Positions 47,573 through 58,082 of a stretch of 64,000 nt of DNA are shown here, piece by piece. Position numbers and translations under genes: made by a program. The notes below the pieces were generated by a model. That model was given only the letters and a program-made list of their open reading frames with translations, did no database searches and was not told where the DNA came from. Source of the stretch: Rathayibacter sp. VKM Ac-2857. GTDB taxonomy: Bacteria; Actinomycetota; Actinomycetes; Actinomycetales; Microbacteriaceae. Position 1 is the stretch's first letter. Each line of letters begins with the position of its first letter. The stretch spans positions 558,001 through 622,000 of the forward strand of contig NZ_JABMLE010000001.1 of assembly GCF_013205025.1 (NCBI RefSeq). The letters are read 5' to 3'.

Positions 47573-48469
47573 TCACTCCCCCGCACGCGGGTCGCCGAAC
47601 CAGTTGCTGAAGATGCGCCAGAAGTTGCGGTTGCCGTAAGCCGAGCAGGCGTCGCCCGAGCCGTAGAGGTCGCTCATCGCCGCCGCGTTCGGCTGGTAGG
47701 GCGTGTAGTAGTAGAGCCCCGCCGTGGCAGCGTTCTCGACCCGCACCGGAGCCGTCCCGCAGGCGGCGTCGGGCGAGTACTGGATCGCGCTGGTCTCGCC
47801 GACCGGGTACCAGTCGAAGCTGCTCTCGGGGTTGCGGTAGCGCTGGAACTGCCAGGCCGCGCCGTAGACCTGGCCGAAGAAGCCGAAGTAGTCGGTGTCG
47901 CAGTCCGCCGTGTCCGGGCAGCCGTAGCCGGTGGCGCTGCGGAACTGGCGCTCGCTCGGCGCGCTGTCGGTGACGAGCGACTGCTCCTTCTGCAGCAGCG
48001 TCAGCAGCACGGCGGGGCTGACATCGCAGGCGCCCGCGACGAAGGCGATGATCTCCGCGGCGGAGCTGTCCTCGTCGCCGGTGTAGGCGGCGCACTGCTC
48101 GTCGGCGGCGACGTCGCCGGTGTCCTCGGCGTAGTCGCGGAGGCACGGCACGTCGGTCCCCGCGCAGGAGGGCACCCGCGCGTTGAGGAACGCCTGGATC
48201 GTCAGCGGCCCGAGGGCGTGGCCGTCGAAGAAGACCTCGTCCGAGACGATGTCGCCGGGGTCGAAGCCCGAGCCGTCGACGCCGCCGGCCAGGTCGGTCC
48301 ACATCCGGATGCTCGGCACCTCGGTCGCGGGAGCGGCTGCGGCGCCGAGGTCCGTCGCTCCGGGGAGCAGCAGCACGACCGCGAGGGCGGCGAGGGCCGC
48401 CGCCCCTCCCCGCCGACGTCGCACGACGGACGGGGAGGCGGTGGCCGGGGAGGGATCGGCCGAGCTCAT
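47573..48469 (-). CDS. Secreted 'hemagglutinin'/lysozyme-like domain protein
   Basis: 298 residues. A signal peptide (GGAAALAALAVVLLLPGATDL) is followed by one domain. That domain recurs in the neighbouring 733-aa protein: PAVLLTLLQKEQSLVTDSAP, FRSATGYGCPD, GFFGQVYGAAWQFQRY and LYYYTPYQPN are shared. Many Cys occur in pairs, fitting an exported fold. The QKEQSLV Glu and helical pattern suggest a lysozyme-like peptidoglycan fold, by inference only. Leaderless ATG. Confidence 0.75.
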   Translation of the reverse strand: MSSADPSPATASPSVVRRRRGGAAALAALAVVLLLPGATDLGAAAAPATEVPSIRMWTDLAGGVDGSGFDPGDIVSDEVFFDGHALGPLTIQAFLNARVPSCAGTDVPCLRDYAEDTGDVAADEQCAAYTGDEDSSAAEIIAFVAGACDVSPAVLLTLLQKEQSLVTDSAPSERQFRSATGYGCPDTADCDTDYFGFFGQVYGAAWQFQRYRNPESSFDWYPVGETSAIQYSPDAACGTAPVRVENAATAGLYYYTPYQPNAAAMSDLYGSGDACSAYGNRNFWRIFSNWFGDPRAGE

Positions 48470-48475
48470 CCCTCC

Positions 48476-48481
48476 ACGCTA
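48476..48481 (-). promoter_or_regulatory. -10 box for secreted domain protein
   Basis: Minus-strand TAGCGT, 6 nt before the ATG at 48469; the intervening GGAGGG could alternatively act as a very close Shine-Dalgarno. Confidence 0.4.
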
Positions 48482-48500
48482 GCGGCCGTGCGCCGGAGCA

Positions 48501-50702
48501 TCAGCCGCAGGGCGTGAGCCGCGCGACCGCGTCCGACAGCGTGTTCGGACCGCCCAGGAGGACGACCTTCTTGGTGCCGAACGCGGTGAGGTCGTTCAGC
48601 ACGGCCTGGGGCACGCAGTCCGGCCGCACGGCGAAGAGAGGACTCGAGGTGTAGCCGGCGGCGGTCGCTCCGGAGAGCGCGTCGGGGAAGTTCTCGCCCG
48701 TCGCGAAGTAGACCGTGCTCTCCTGCTTGAACGCGGCCCGGTTGAGCTGCTCCGAAGTGTCGTAGCGGTCGGAGCCGGCGATGCGGGTCTTCGAGGCGAC
48801 GGCGAGCGAGCGCTCGATGCCGTCGCTCACCGCGAGCGAGTCGCCCGCGATGGTGAGCGAGCGGACGCCGAGCTGCGAGACCAGGCTCTTCGTGGTGGCG
48901 TCGGCGGTCGACAGCCCGCCGTTGACCAGGAGCACCGGAGCGTCCACCGAGCCGGCCGCGGCGCTGGCGCCGAGGGCGTCCGGGAACTTCTCGCCCGTGG
49001 CCAGCCAGGCCTGGCTGGATCCGTCGGAGAAGGCGTACTGCACGACCTTCTTCGCGGTGTCGTAGCGGTCGACGCCGCCGAGGCGGGTCGGGGTCGCTCC
49101 GCCCCGCACGTACTGCTTGAGGTCCTGCAGGAGGGCGTCGCCGACGCTCAGCGCGGAGCCGACGACGACGATCTTGCCCGGCTTCAGGCGGGTCAGCTCG
49201 GCGCGGACCGGCTGCGACATCGAGTCGCGGTCGACCAGCAGGAGCGGGCCGCCCTGCTTGGCGGCGGCCGGAGCGGCGCTCAGCGCGTCGGGGAACGAGG
49301 CGCCGGTGGCGATGTAGACGACGGGGACGTTCGCCTTGAAGGTCGCCTTCGAGACCTGCACGGCGGTGTCCTGCCGGTCGGTGCCGGCGAGCCGCTGGAC
49401 GGCGATCTGCGGTCCGTTCGAGACGCTCGAGCAGCCGAGGTCCTTCGTGCCGGGCGCCTTGGCGTCGCCCGAGCCGGTCCAGAGGTTCCAGTCCACGGAG
49501 GCCGCGCTGGCGCAGACCGTGTAGGTGCCGGCGGCCGAGGCGGGGGCGGTCGCGGAGAAGCCGTGGTTCCCGCCGGCGGCCGGGTACTCGCCCGGGATGT
49601 CGCCGCGGGAGGCGTTCGCGGTCGGGGTGCGGACGGTCTTCGAGCCGTCGGGCGCGGTGATCGTGACGGTGGTGGCGAGCTGCGCGCGCTGGGTCGTCGG
49701 GTCGACGGCCCAGCCGGAGGCGGTCAGCGTGCCGCCCGAGATCCTGGGGGCGTCGACACGACCGGCCGGGGCGACGCCGGCGTTGGCGAGCGAGCCGTTC
49801 CAGTCGCTGAAGATGTACCAGAAGTTGATGTTGCCGTAGGTGGCGCACGCCTGGTTGCCGGTGTTCGTCAGCGCGTAGTCGTTGGGCTGGTACGGCGTGT
49901 AGTAGTAGAGGTTCGCCGTGGCCTGGTTGCGGATGGCGACCGGCGTCGAGCCGCAGGACGTGTCCGGGTTGAAGAGGATGTTCGGCGTGGTGCCCGCGGC
50001 GTACGCGGTGAAGTTCGAGCCGGAGCCGGGCGGGTTCGCGTACTTCTTGAACTGGCGGGCCGCGCCGTAGACCTGGGTGAAGAAGCCGGCGGAGCCGTTG
50101 TCGCAGCCGGTGGAGTCGGGGCAGTTGAAGCCGGTCGCGCGGTTGTAGAGGCGCTCGGTGGGGCTCGTCGTGGTGACGAGGCTCGTCTCCTTCTGCACCA
50201 GGACCGCGAGCACGAGCGGGCTGATGCCGCAGGCCAGCCCGACGCGGGTGAAGATCGTCGCCGCGGACTCGACGGAGCCGCCGCTGTAGGCGCTGCACAT
50301 CGCGTCGGCGGCCTTCGAGGGCGTCACCTGGCTGAAGGCCTTGAGGCAGGGCACGCCGTTGGGCGTGCCGGAGCAGTTGCGGCCCTTGTCGTCCAGGAGC
50401 GCCTGCATCTGCGGGGCCGAGCGGGCGTCGCTGTCGAAGAAGTTCGCGTCGCTGAAGATGTAGCCCGCGCGGAAGCTCTTGGTGCTGCTCGCCTCGTACT
50501 GGACCTTGACGTCGGGCAGGACGGAGCCGTCGGCGGCGGTGGCCCGCGCCTCCCCCGCTCCCGGATCGACGAGGACGGACGCGGGCGGCAGCGTCTCGTC
50601 GGCCGCGGACGCCGCGGCGACCGGGACGAGAGCGGTGCCGAGACCGACGGCGAGGGCGAGCGCGGCGGTGAGCAGGCGCGAAGGACGGCGGTGATTCCCC
50701 AT
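48501..50702 (-). CDS. Secreted protein with lysozyme-like domain and three cell-wall-binding (CWB2) repeats
   Basis: 733 residues. Signal peptide (LLTAALALAVGLGTALVPVAA); a domain at about 60-300 homologous to the adjacent 298-aa protein (LAVLVQKETSLVTTTSPTER, LYYYTPYQPND); a region of about 310-400 with an Ig-like look (TVTITAPDGSKTVR); then three CWB2 repeats with RLAGTDRQDTA, RLGGVDRYDTA and RIAGSDRYDTS, each followed by a FPDAL segment. CWB2 repeats anchor proteins to secondary wall polymers. A leaderless ATG follows TAGGCT by 8 nt. Probably a wall-bound peptidoglycan-acting protein. Confidence 0.85.
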   Translation of the reverse strand: MGNHRRPSRLLTAALALAVGLGTALVPVAAASAADETLPPASVLVDPGAGEARATAADGSVLPDVKVQYEASSTKSFRAGYIFSDANFFDSDARSAPQMQALLDDKGRNCSGTPNGVPCLKAFSQVTPSKAADAMCSAYSGGSVESAATIFTRVGLACGISPLVLAVLVQKETSLVTTTSPTERLYNRATGFNCPDSTGCDNGSAGFFTQVYGAARQFKKYANPPGSGSNFTAYAAGTTPNILFNPDTSCGSTPVAIRNQATANLYYYTPYQPNDYALTNTGNQACATYGNINFWYIFSDWNGSLANAGVAPAGRVDAPRISGGTLTASGWAVDPTTQRAQLATTVTITAPDGSKTVRTPTANASRGDIPGEYPAAGGNHGFSATAPASAAGTYTVCASAASVDWNLWTGSGDAKAPGTKDLGCSSVSNGPQIAVQRLAGTDRQDTAVQVSKATFKANVPVVYIATGASFPDALSAAPAAAKQGGPLLLVDRDSMSQPVRAELTRLKPGKIVVVGSALSVGDALLQDLKQYVRGGATPTRLGGVDRYDTAKKVVQYAFSDGSSQAWLATGEKFPDALGASAAAGSVDAPVLLVNGGLSTADATTKSLVSQLGVRSLTIAGDSLAVSDGIERSLAVASKTRIAGSDRYDTSEQLNRAAFKQESTVYFATGENFPDALSGATAAGYTSSPLFAVRPDCVPQAVLNDLTAFGTKKVVLLGGPNTLSDAVARLTPCG

Positions 50703-50710
50703 GGTCCCGA

Positions 50711-50716
50711 AGCCTA
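50711..50716 (-). promoter_or_regulatory. -10 box for leaderless CWB2 protein gene
   Basis: Minus-strand TAGGCT, 8 nt before the ATG. Confidence 0.45.
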
Positions 50717-50828
50717 GGGGCAACCGCCGACTCCGCTGCCTTCCGCTCGGGCCACCCTTCCGAGGGTCAGACGGGCCGCTCCGGAGCGCCGCCGCTCGGA
50801 TGTCGGAGGTCCGTGGTCTCCTCGGCGC

Positions 50829-52061
50829 ATGGAACTCAGCTTCGTCCTCGGCCTCGTCGTCGGTGCGCTCCTCGCCGCCGTCGTCGCGGTGCTGCTCGCC
50901 CGCGCCCGCACTCCCGACACCGCGCTCGCCCTCGAGCTGGCCACCGCGCAGGCGCGGGCCGAGGGGCTCGAGGAGCGGCACGAGTCCGTCGTCGAGCAGC
51001 ACCGCGAGCACCTCGGCTCCGCCCGCGATCAGATCCGTGAGCTGCAGGAGCAGCTTCGGGTGGTCGCCGAGCGCGAGCGCCACGACGCGCGGATCCTGCA
51101 GACCCTCTCCCCCGTCGCCGAGAGCCTGCGCGGGATGCAGGAGTCGGTGCGCCGTCTCGAGAGCGAGCGCGCCGCGCAGTTCGGCGCCATCACCGAGCAG
51201 CTCGAGGGCCAGCGGCTGGCCGGCGAGCGGCTCCGCTCGACGACCGAGACGCTCGCCTCCGCGCTGCGCTCGAGCGCGAGCCGCGGCGCCTGGGGCGAGA
51301 CGCAGCTGCGCAACGTGGTCGAGGCGGCCGGGCTGACCCAGCGGGTCGACTTCGACGTGCAGTTCGGCCTGGAGGGCGAGGGCGGGAAGGGACGTGCCGA
51401 CATGGTCGTGCGCCTCCCGGGCGGCAAGGCGATCGCCGTCGACGCGAAGGTGCCGTTCGACGCGTACCTCGAGGCGAGCGCGATCCCCGCTGGCGCGGGC
51501 GCCGAGGAGGAGGCACGGCGCGCCGGGCTGCTGCGCGCGCACGTGCGCGCCCTGCGCGGGCACATCGACGCCCTCGCGGGGCGCGCCTACTGGACCGGAC
51601 TGCCGGCGAGCCCGGAGTTCGTCATCGCCTTCATCCCGAGTGAGCCGCTGCTCGCGAGCGCGCTGGACGCCGACCCGACGCTGCTGGAGTACGCCTTCCG
51701 CAAGCGCGTCGCGCTCGCGTCGCCGGTGACGCTCTGGTCGGTGCTGAAGACCGTCGCCTACACCTGGCAGCAGGACGTCCTGACCGACGACGCGAAGCGG
51801 CTGCTTGACCTCGGCAAGACCCTCTACGCGCGGCTCGCCACGCTCGCCGACCACGCGGAGGGGCTGCGCCGCTCGATCGAGAAGACCGTCGACTCCTACA
51901 ACGCCTTCGCCGGCTCGCTGGAGACCCGCGTCCTCGTCACCGCGCGCCAGTTCGACACCCTCGACGAGTCCCGCGTGATCGCGCCGGCCGGCGGCGTCAC
52001 GGCGTCCCCGCGGCGGCTGACGGCCGTCGAGCTCCTCGCCCCGGACGAGCGAACGGCCTGA
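50829..52061 (+). CDS. rmuC: DNA recombination protein RmuC
   Basis: 410 residues. An N-terminal membrane helix (LGLVVGALLAAVVAVLLA) leads into a coiled coil (about 35-150, Glu/Gln/Arg-rich). The PD-(D/E)xK-like RmuC core follows: RGAWGETQLRNVVEAAGL, RADMVVRLPGGKAIAVDAKV and AYTWQQDVL. RmuC limits inversion at short repeats in E. coli, of interest given the nearby tandem hairpin repeats. The frame also reads GTG-free from the ATG at 50829. Confidence 0.93.
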   Translation: MELSFVLGLVVGALLAAVVAVLLARARTPDTALALELATAQARAEGLEERHESVVEQHREHLGSARDQIRELQEQLRVVAERERHDARILQTLSPVAESLRGMQESVRRLESERAAQFGAITEQLEGQRLAGERLRSTTETLASALRSSASRGAWGETQLRNVVEAAGLTQRVDFDVQFGLEGEGGKGRADMVVRLPGGKAIAVDAKVPFDAYLEASAIPAGAGAEEEARRAGLLRAHVRALRGHIDALAGRAYWTGLPASPEFVIAFIPSEPLLASALDADPTLLEYAFRKRVALASPVTLWSVLKTVAYTWQQDVLTDDAKRLLDLGKTLYARLATLADHAEGLRRSIEKTVDSYNAFAGSLETRVLVTARQFDTLDESRVIAPAGGVTASPRRLTAVELLAPDERTA

Positions 52062-52067
52062 GCCGCC

Positions 52068-52376
52068 GGGTCTCGATACGCCGCTGCGCGGCTACTCGAC
52101 CAGCATGGGGGCGCCGCCCCGCGGCGGCCCCAGCATGGGGGCGCCGCCCCGCGGCGGCTCCAGCATGGGGGCGCCGCTCCGCGGCGGCTCCAGCATGGGG
52201 GCGCCGCTCCGCGGCGGCTCGACCATCGGACAGGGCGTGCCCCTGCATGCTGATCGAGTAGCGCCCGCAGGGCGCGTATCGAGATCCACCCATGCGGGAC
52301 GCCGGGTCTCGATACGCCGCTGCGCGGCTACTCGACCAGCATGGGTGCGCCGCTGCGCGGCTACTCGACCAGCATG
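52068..52376. repeat. Dispersed hairpin repeats between convergent rmuC and glpX
   Basis: A forward copy at 52068-52106 (GGGTCTCGATACGCCGCTGCGC...), an inverted copy at 52246-52285 (CATGCTGATCGAGTAGCGCCC-gca-GGGCGCGTATCGAGATCC), a forward copy at about 52303-52341 and an extra right half at 52346-52376. Between them is a tandem array listed separately. No gene lies in 52062-52389. Confidence 0.85.
52101..52220. repeat. Four-copy 30-bp tandem repeat
   Basis: Exact period of 30: CAGCATGGGGGCGCCGCCCC followed by GCGGCGGCCC or GCGGCGGCTC, with only C/T changes between units. Each unit contains a small GCCGC/GCGGC hairpin plus the CAGCATG tail, so it is an amplified right half of the dispersed element. 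No spacers. Confidence 0.9.
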
Positions 52377-52389
52377 TGGCAGCGGCTGC

Positions 52390-53376
52390 CTAGACCCACT
52401 TCTCCGCGAGGTGCTGGGCCGTCACGCGGCGGATCGTGCCCGAGCGCGAGCGCAGGACGATCGACTCCGTGGTGATGATGTGGCCCTCCTTGCGAACGCC
52501 CTTCACCAGCCCGCCGTTGGTCACGCCGGTGGCGACGAAGTAGGTGTTGTCGCTGCGGACCAGGTCGTTTGCGTGCAGCACCCGGTCGAGGTCGTGGCCG
52601 GCGTCGATCGCGCGCTGGCGCTCGTCGTCGTCCTTCGGGCGGAGGATGCCCTGGATCACGCCGCCCAGCGCGCGGATGGCGCAGGCGGTGATGATGCCCT
52701 CGGGCGTGCCTCCGGTGCCGACGCACATGTCGACGCGGGAGTCGTGCCGCGCCGCGTTGATGCCGCCCGCGACGTCGCCGTCGAGCAGCAGCCGCGTCCC
52801 GGCGCCGGCGGCGCGGATGTCGTCGATTAGCTGGGCGTGCCGCGGGCGGTCGAGCACCGCGATGCGCATCTCGTCGACGGGCTTGCGCTTGGCACGCGCC
52901 AGCGCGCGGATGTTCTCGCCGATCGGGCGCTCGATGTCGATGATCCCGACGCCCTCGGGCCCGGTGACGATCTTCTCCATGTAGAAGACGGCGGACGGGT
53001 CGAACATCGCGCCGCGGTCGGCGACGGCGATCATCGAGAGCGCGTTCTGCCGGCCGGCGGCGGTCAGCGAGGTGCCGTCGATCGGGTCGACGGCGATGTC
53101 GGCGGCCGGCCCGGAGCCGTTGCCGACGTGCTCGCCGTTGTAGAGCATCGGCGCGTTGTCCTTCTCGCCCTCGCCGATGACGACGACCCCGTCGAAGTTC
53201 ACGGTGCCGAGGAAGGTGCGCATCGCATCGACGGCGGCGCCGTCGGCGGCGTTCTTGTCACCCTTGCCGATGAAGGGGACGGCGCGGATCGCCGCGGCCT
53301 CGGTGGCTCGGACGAGCTCCATGCCGAGGTTGCGGTCCGGGTGGAGGTAGAGCGAGTCGTGGTCGATTTCGGTCAC
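52390..53376 (-). CDS. glpX: Fructose-1,6-bisphosphatase class II
   Basis: 328 residues. GlpX family landmarks are [36 protein letters not shown] and [14 protein letters not shown], with the metal-binding Asp/Glu set. It hydrolyses fructose-1,6-bisphosphate in gluconeogenesis. It is divergent from fbaA, which makes its substrate; the two share a 195-bp promoter region. It is probably the main FBPase, since no class I enzyme is seen here. Confidence 0.95.
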   Translation of the reverse strand: MTEIDHDSLYLHPDRNLGMELVRATEAAAIRAVPFIGKGDKNAADGAAVDAMRTFLGTVNFDGVVVIGEGEKDNAPMLYNGEHVGNGSGPAADIAVDPIDGTSLTAAGRQNALSMIAVADRGAMFDPSAVFYMEKIVTGPEGVGIIDIERPIGENIRALARAKRKPVDEMRIAVLDRPRHAQLIDDIRAAGAGTRLLLDGDVAGGINAARHDSRVDMCVGTGGTPEGIITACAIRALGGVIQGILRPKDDDERQRAIDAGHDLDRVLHANDLVRSDNTYFVATGVTNGGLVKGVRKEGHIITTESIVLRSRSGTIRRVTAQHLAEKWV

Positions 53377-53456
53377 AGCGCGGAGTCCTTCGCGTTCGAG
53401 TTCGTGCAGACGGCGTCGTCGCAGGACCCGCGGAGCGGATCCCCATCCCGGAGCGG

Positions 53457-53462
53457 AGTCTA
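53457..53462 (-). promoter_or_regulatory. Possible -10 box for glpX
   Basis: Minus-strand TAGACT, about 80 nt before the glpX ATG. An identical hexamer serves the divergent fbaA side. Confidence 0.35.
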
Positions 53463-53508
53463 TCCGAGGCGTGCCCCGCGCCCGGGGGAAGCCCCGGAGC
53501 CGCCTCGC

Positions 53509-53514
53509 TAGACT
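53509..53514 (+). promoter_or_regulatory. Possible -10 box for fbaA
   Basis: TAGACT in CCTCGCTAGACTCGACG. The leader of about 50 nt ends in a near-perfect AAAGGAG Shine-Dalgarno. Confidence 0.4.
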
Positions 53515-53571
53515 CGACGCCGACGCGGGCCTCGCCCGACCCCCTCCCGTTCATCCGTCAAAGGAGATGCC

Positions 53572-54597
<1,026 letters not shown>

Positions 54598-54608
54598 GGC
54601 ACCGCTCC

Positions 54609-55169
54609 GTGACGAACGCACACGACCAGCCGAGCGGCTCCCCGCGCCCGGAACCGCAGTACGGCGAGTACGCGCCGCCCGGCTGGTCGTGGACGCCTCC
54701 GGAGGACGCCGTCGTCGTCCCGGACCCGCGGGGGTCCGAGACGGATCCGCGGCCCGCGACCGCCCCGTCCGCGAAGACCGTGGCGCACCCCGTCGACCGG
54801 CTGATCACGATCATCCTGCTGGCGCTCGGCGTCTTCTTCGCCGTGCCGACGCTGCTCGATCCTTCGAGCTTCGCGACCACGCTCTCCGAGCTCTACACGA
54901 GCCAGGGCATCGGCACCTACGCCTCGCCCGAGCTGGCCCGCACTCTCGGACTGGTCGTCGCCCTGGCGCAGGCGCTGATCGTCGCCTTCGCGGTCTGGAT
55001 CTCGATCCGCCGGCTGCGAGCAGGCAGGCGCGCCGTGCTGGTGCCGATCCTCGGCATCGTCGCGACGGTCGTGCTCTCGCTGACGGTCGCGGCCATCGCC
55101 ATCCTCGGCGACCCGACCTTCGCGGACTACGTCTCGCGGATGTCCGCCGGGACCGGCACGGACGTCTAG
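54609..55169 (+). CDS. DUF6264-like small membrane protein
   Basis: 186 residues. The N-terminal half is a Pro/Asp-rich cytoplasmic stretch with PQYGEYAPPGW, followed by four hydrophobic segments (ITIILLALGVFFAVPTLL; LARTLGLVVALAQALIVAFA; AVLVPILGIVATVVLSLTVA; and part of the last). The PQYGEYA motif and topology match a Microbacteriaceae DUF6264 family as I remember it. Function is unknown. The GTG start is 11 nt after the fbaA stop. Confidence 0.7.
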   Translation: MTNAHDQPSGSPRPEPQYGEYAPPGWSWTPPEDAVVVPDPRGSETDPRPATAPSAKTVAHPVDRLITIILLALGVFFAVPTLLDPSSFATTLSELYTSQGIGTYASPELARTLGLVVALAQALIVAFAVWISIRRLRAGRRAVLVPILGIVATVVLSLTVAAIAILGDPTFADYVSRMSAGTGTDV

Positions 55170-55188
55170 CGCCCGAGTCCGCACATGC

Positions 55189-55225
55189 GAGAAGGCCGCC
55201 CTCCCTCGGGAGTGGCGGCCTTCTC
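55189..55225. terminator. Bidirectional terminator between convergent DUF6264-like gene and ispH
   Basis: GAGAAGGCCGCC (55189-55200) pairs perfectly with GGCGGCCTTCTC (55214-55225). The 13-nt interior CTCC...GGAG can pair too. A stem of 12-16 bp in 76 bp of intergenic DNA. Confidence 0.85.
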
Positions 55226-55245
55226 CGCGTTCGGCGCGCGGAGCG

Positions 55246-56319
55246 TCAGGCGCGGACGGGAGCGCTGACGCGACCGCCGGCGCCGCGGGCGTCGCGCTTG
55301 CCGGCGACGTCCTTGCGCAGCTCCTTCGGCAGCGAGAACATCAGGTCCTCCTCGGCCGTCTTGACCTCCTCGACGTCGCCGTACCCGGCGGCGGCGAGGT
55401 CGTCGAGGACCTCGCGCACGAGGACCTCGGGCACCGAGGCACCGCTGGTGACGCCGACGGTGCGGATGCCGTCGAGCCACTCCTGCTTGATCTCGCTGGC
55501 GTAGTCGATCCGGTACGCGGCCTTCGCGCCGTACTCGAGCGCGACCTCGACGAGGCGGACCGAGTTGGACGAGTTGGCCGAGCCGACCACGATGACCAGC
55601 TCGGCGTGCTCGGCGACCTTCTTGATCGCGACCTGGCGGTTCTGGGTGGCGTAGCAGATGTCGTCGCTCGGCGGGTTCTGCAGATTGGGGAAGCGCTCGC
55701 GGAGGCGGCGGACCGTCTCCATCGTCTCGTCGACCGAGAGCGTGGTCTGCGAGAGCCAGACGACCTTGTCCGGGTCCTTCACCACGATGTTCGGGACGTC
55801 GTCGGGGCTGCCGACCAGGGTCACGTGATCGGGGGCCTCGCCCGCGGTGCCCTCGACCTCCTCGTGCCCCTCGTGGCCGATCAGGAGGATCTCGAAGTCG
55901 TCGCGCGCGAAGCGGACGGCCTCGCGGTGCACCTTCGTGACGAGCGGGCAGGTCGCGTCGATCGCCTGGAGGCCCCGGTCCGCCGCGCCCTGCACGACCG
56001 CCGGCGAGACGCCGTGCGCGCTGAAGACGATGTGCGAGCCCTCGGGGACCTCGTCGACCTCCTCGACGAAGATCGCGCCCTGGCTCTCGAGCGTGGAGAC
56101 GACGTGCACGTTGTGCACGATCTGCTTGCGGACGTAGACGGGGGCGCCGTAGTGCTCGATGGCCTTCTCGACGGCGACGACCGCGCGGTCGACGCCGGCG
56201 CAGTAGCCGCGCGGGGCGGCGAGGAGGACTCGCTTGGCACCGTCGACGGGCTCGTCGCGCAGGCGCCCGGTAGCGCGGGGCATGCGCGGCATGGGCAGGC
56301 TGATCGAGGCTTCACTCAC
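55246..56319 (-). CDS. ispH: 4-hydroxy-3-methylbut-2-enyl diphosphate reductase
   Basis: A 357-residue 4Fe-4S enzyme of the non-mevalonate isoprenoid pathway, making IPP and DMAPP. The three cluster Cys are in [20 protein letters not shown] and [21 protein letters not shown] is the conserved substrate-binding stretch. About 28 residues precede the conserved [10 protein letters not shown]. The GTG at 56319 lies 6 nt after TAGAAT, so it is probably leaderless. It is divergent from xseA. Confidence 0.95.
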   Translation of the reverse strand: MSEASISLPMPRMPRATGRLRDEPVDGAKRVLLAAPRGYCAGVDRAVVAVEKAIEHYGAPVYVRKQIVHNVHVVSTLESQGAIFVEEVDEVPEGSHIVFSAHGVSPAVVQGAADRGLQAIDATCPLVTKVHREAVRFARDDFEILLIGHEGHEEVEGTAGEAPDHVTLVGSPDDVPNIVVKDPDKVVWLSQTTLSVDETMETVRRLRERFPNLQNPPSDDICYATQNRQVAIKKVAEHAELVIVVGSANSSNSVRLVEVALEYGAKAAYRIDYASEIKQEWLDGIRTVGVTSGASVPEVLVREVLDDLAAAGYGDVEEVKTAEEDLMFSLPKELRKDVAGKRDARGAGGRVSAPVRA

Positions 56320-56325
56320 CCTGCG

Positions 56326-56331
56326 ATTCTA
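56326..56331 (-). promoter_or_regulatory. -10 box for leaderless ispH
   Basis: Minus-strand TAGAAT, 6 nt before the GTG. Confidence 0.5.
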
Positions 56332-56505
56332 CGCGGTGCATCCTGTGCTCCCCGCGGAAGGGCCGGATCCGGTGCCGAGCGGTCGGCGGGCGCCTCCGCG
56401 CGCGTCCCGGCGCCCCCGCCGCGGAGGTGTCGGAGGCATCCCGTACCGTTGACGTCGCGGGTCCGCCGCCCGATCCCCCACCCGCCCGCTCCAGCGAAGG
56501 CACCG

Positions 56506-57738
56506 ATGACAGACGCCCCTCCCACCGCCGATGCTCCCTGGCCGGTCGGTCTGCTCGCGAGCAAGATCAAGGGCTGGATCGAGCGCCTCGGCACCGCGTG
56601 GGTCGAGGGCGAGATCACGCAGTGGGGCGTCTCCGGCGGCAACGTCTACGGCAAGCTCAAGGACATCTCCGGCGACGCGACCGTCGGCTTCACGGTCTGG
56701 TCCTCGGTCCGGGCCCGCCTCCCGGCCGACCTCAAGCAGGGCGACCGCGTGATCGCGCTGGTCAAGCCGAACTACTGGGTCAAGGGCGGCACGCTCTCGA
56801 TGCAGGTGTTCGAGATGCGGCACGTCGGGCTCGGCGATCTGCTCGAGAAGCTCGAGCGGCTGCGCCGGCAGCTCGCCTCGGAGGGGCTGTTCGAGCCCGC
56901 GCGCAAGAAGCGGCTCCCGTTCCTCCCGCACGGGATCGGCCTGATCACCGGCAAGGACTCCGACGCCGAGAAGGACGTCCTCCGCAACGCCCAGCTGCGC
57001 TGGCCGGCCGTCCGCTTCCGCGTCGTGCACGCCGCCGTGCAGGGCGAGCGCACGGTGTCCGAGGTGACGTCGGCCCTGCGCACCCTCGACGCCGACCCGA
57101 GCATCGACGTGATCGTGATCGCCCGCGGCGGCGGCGACTTCCAGAACCTGCTCGGCTTCAGCGACGAGTCCCTGGTGCGCGCGGTCGCCGCCTGCGCCAC
57201 CCCCGTCGTGAGCGCGATCGGGCACGAGGCCGACCGCCCGCTGCTCGACGACGTCGCCGACCTCCGCGCCTCCACCCCGACCGACGCGGCGAAGCGGGTC
57301 GTGCCGGACGTCTCCGACGAGCTGCTCCGGGTCCAGCAGGCGCGACTGCGGATGACCACCCGCGTCAGCGGCCTCGTCTCGCACGAGATCGACCGCCTGT
57401 CGCAGCTGCGCTCCCGGCCGGTCCTCGCGCAGCCCCGCGTCCTGGTCGACCAGCGCTCCGAGGAGCTGACCCGGTGGGTCGCCCGCGGCGCCGAGCTGGT
57501 CGAGCGGCGGATCGAGCGCGCCCACCTCGAGGTCGAGCGCCTGCACGGCCACCTCCGCGCGCTCTCACCGCAGCACACCCTCGACCGCGGCTACGCGATC
57601 GTGCAGAACGGCAGCGGCCACGTGGTCCGCGCGCCGCAGGACGCGGCCGAGGGCGAGGCTCTCGTGCTCACCCTGGCCGAGGGAGCGGTGGGCGCCCGGT
57701 CGACCGGGCCCACGGCCGATCCCGCCGGCCGCGGCTGA
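56506..57738 (+). CDS. xseA: Exodeoxyribonuclease VII large subunit
   Basis: 410 residues. An N-terminal OB-fold (about 15-115, [21 protein letters not shown]) precedes the catalytic domain with [37 protein letters not shown] and [17 protein letters not shown] coiled-coil region (about 265-350) leads to the conserved end DRGYAIVQ. It degrades ssDNA with XseB, encoded next. The ATG at 56506 follows GAAGG. Confidence 0.95.
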   Translation: MTDAPPTADAPWPVGLLASKIKGWIERLGTAWVEGEITQWGVSGGNVYGKLKDISGDATVGFTVWSSVRARLPADLKQGDRVIALVKPNYWVKGGTLSMQVFEMRHVGLGDLLEKLERLRRQLASEGLFEPARKKRLPFLPHGIGLITGKDSDAEKDVLRNAQLRWPAVRFRVVHAAVQGERTVSEVTSALRTLDADPSIDVIVIARGGGDFQNLLGFSDESLVRAVAACATPVVSAIGHEADRPLLDDVADLRASTPTDAAKRVVPDVSDELLRVQQARLRMTTRVSGLVSHEIDRLSQLRSRPVLAQPRVLVDQRSEELTRWVARGAELVERRIERAHLEVERLHGHLRALSPQHTLDRGYAIVQNGSGHVVRAPQDAAEGEALVLTLAEGAVGARSTGPTADPAGRG

Positions 57739-57784
57739 CCGTCCCGCTCCCACCCGCCCGCGCCCTCCTCGCAGCCACGATCGA

Positions 57785-57790
57785 TAGGAT
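57785..57790 (+). promoter_or_regulatory. -10 box for leaderless xseB
   Basis: TAGGAT, 7 nt before the xseB ATG. It would allow expression independent of xseA. Confidence 0.5.
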
Positions 57791-57797
57791 CACCCCC

Positions 57798-58082
57798 ATG
57801 GCCGACGCCCGCACCGACTCCCCCGCCATGCAGTCGAGCGACCCCGTCCCCGCCGGCGAGACCGACGTCTCCGGCTTCAGCTACGAGCAGGCGCGCGACG
57901 AGCTCGTCCGCGTCGTCTCCGAGCTCGAGCAGGGCAGCTCCACTCTCGAGCGCTCGCTCGCCCTGTGGGAGCGCGGCGAGGCGCTCGCGGCCCGCTGCGA
58001 GGAGTGGCTGATCGGTGCGCGCGCCCGGCTCGACGCCGCCCGCTCGGGCGGATCGGGCGCCGGCGGATCGAGCGCCGGATGA
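57798..58082 (+). CDS. xseB: Exodeoxyribonuclease VII small subunit
   Basis: 94 residues. The XseB core is [20 protein letters not shown] followed by [22 protein letters not shown]. The first 25 residues and the Gly/Ser tail are extra to the usual 60-80 aa. It binds the coiled coil of XseA. It overlaps the next gene by 4 nt (ATGA). Confidence 0.93.
   Translation: MADARTDSPAMQSSDPVPAGETDVSGFSYEQARDELVRVVSELEQGSSTLERSLALWERGEALAARCEEWLIGARARLDAARSGGSGAGGSSAG

Noticed and set aside
52101-52220. CRISPR array
   Set aside because: The 30-bp units are contiguous with no spacers, and no cas genes are present.
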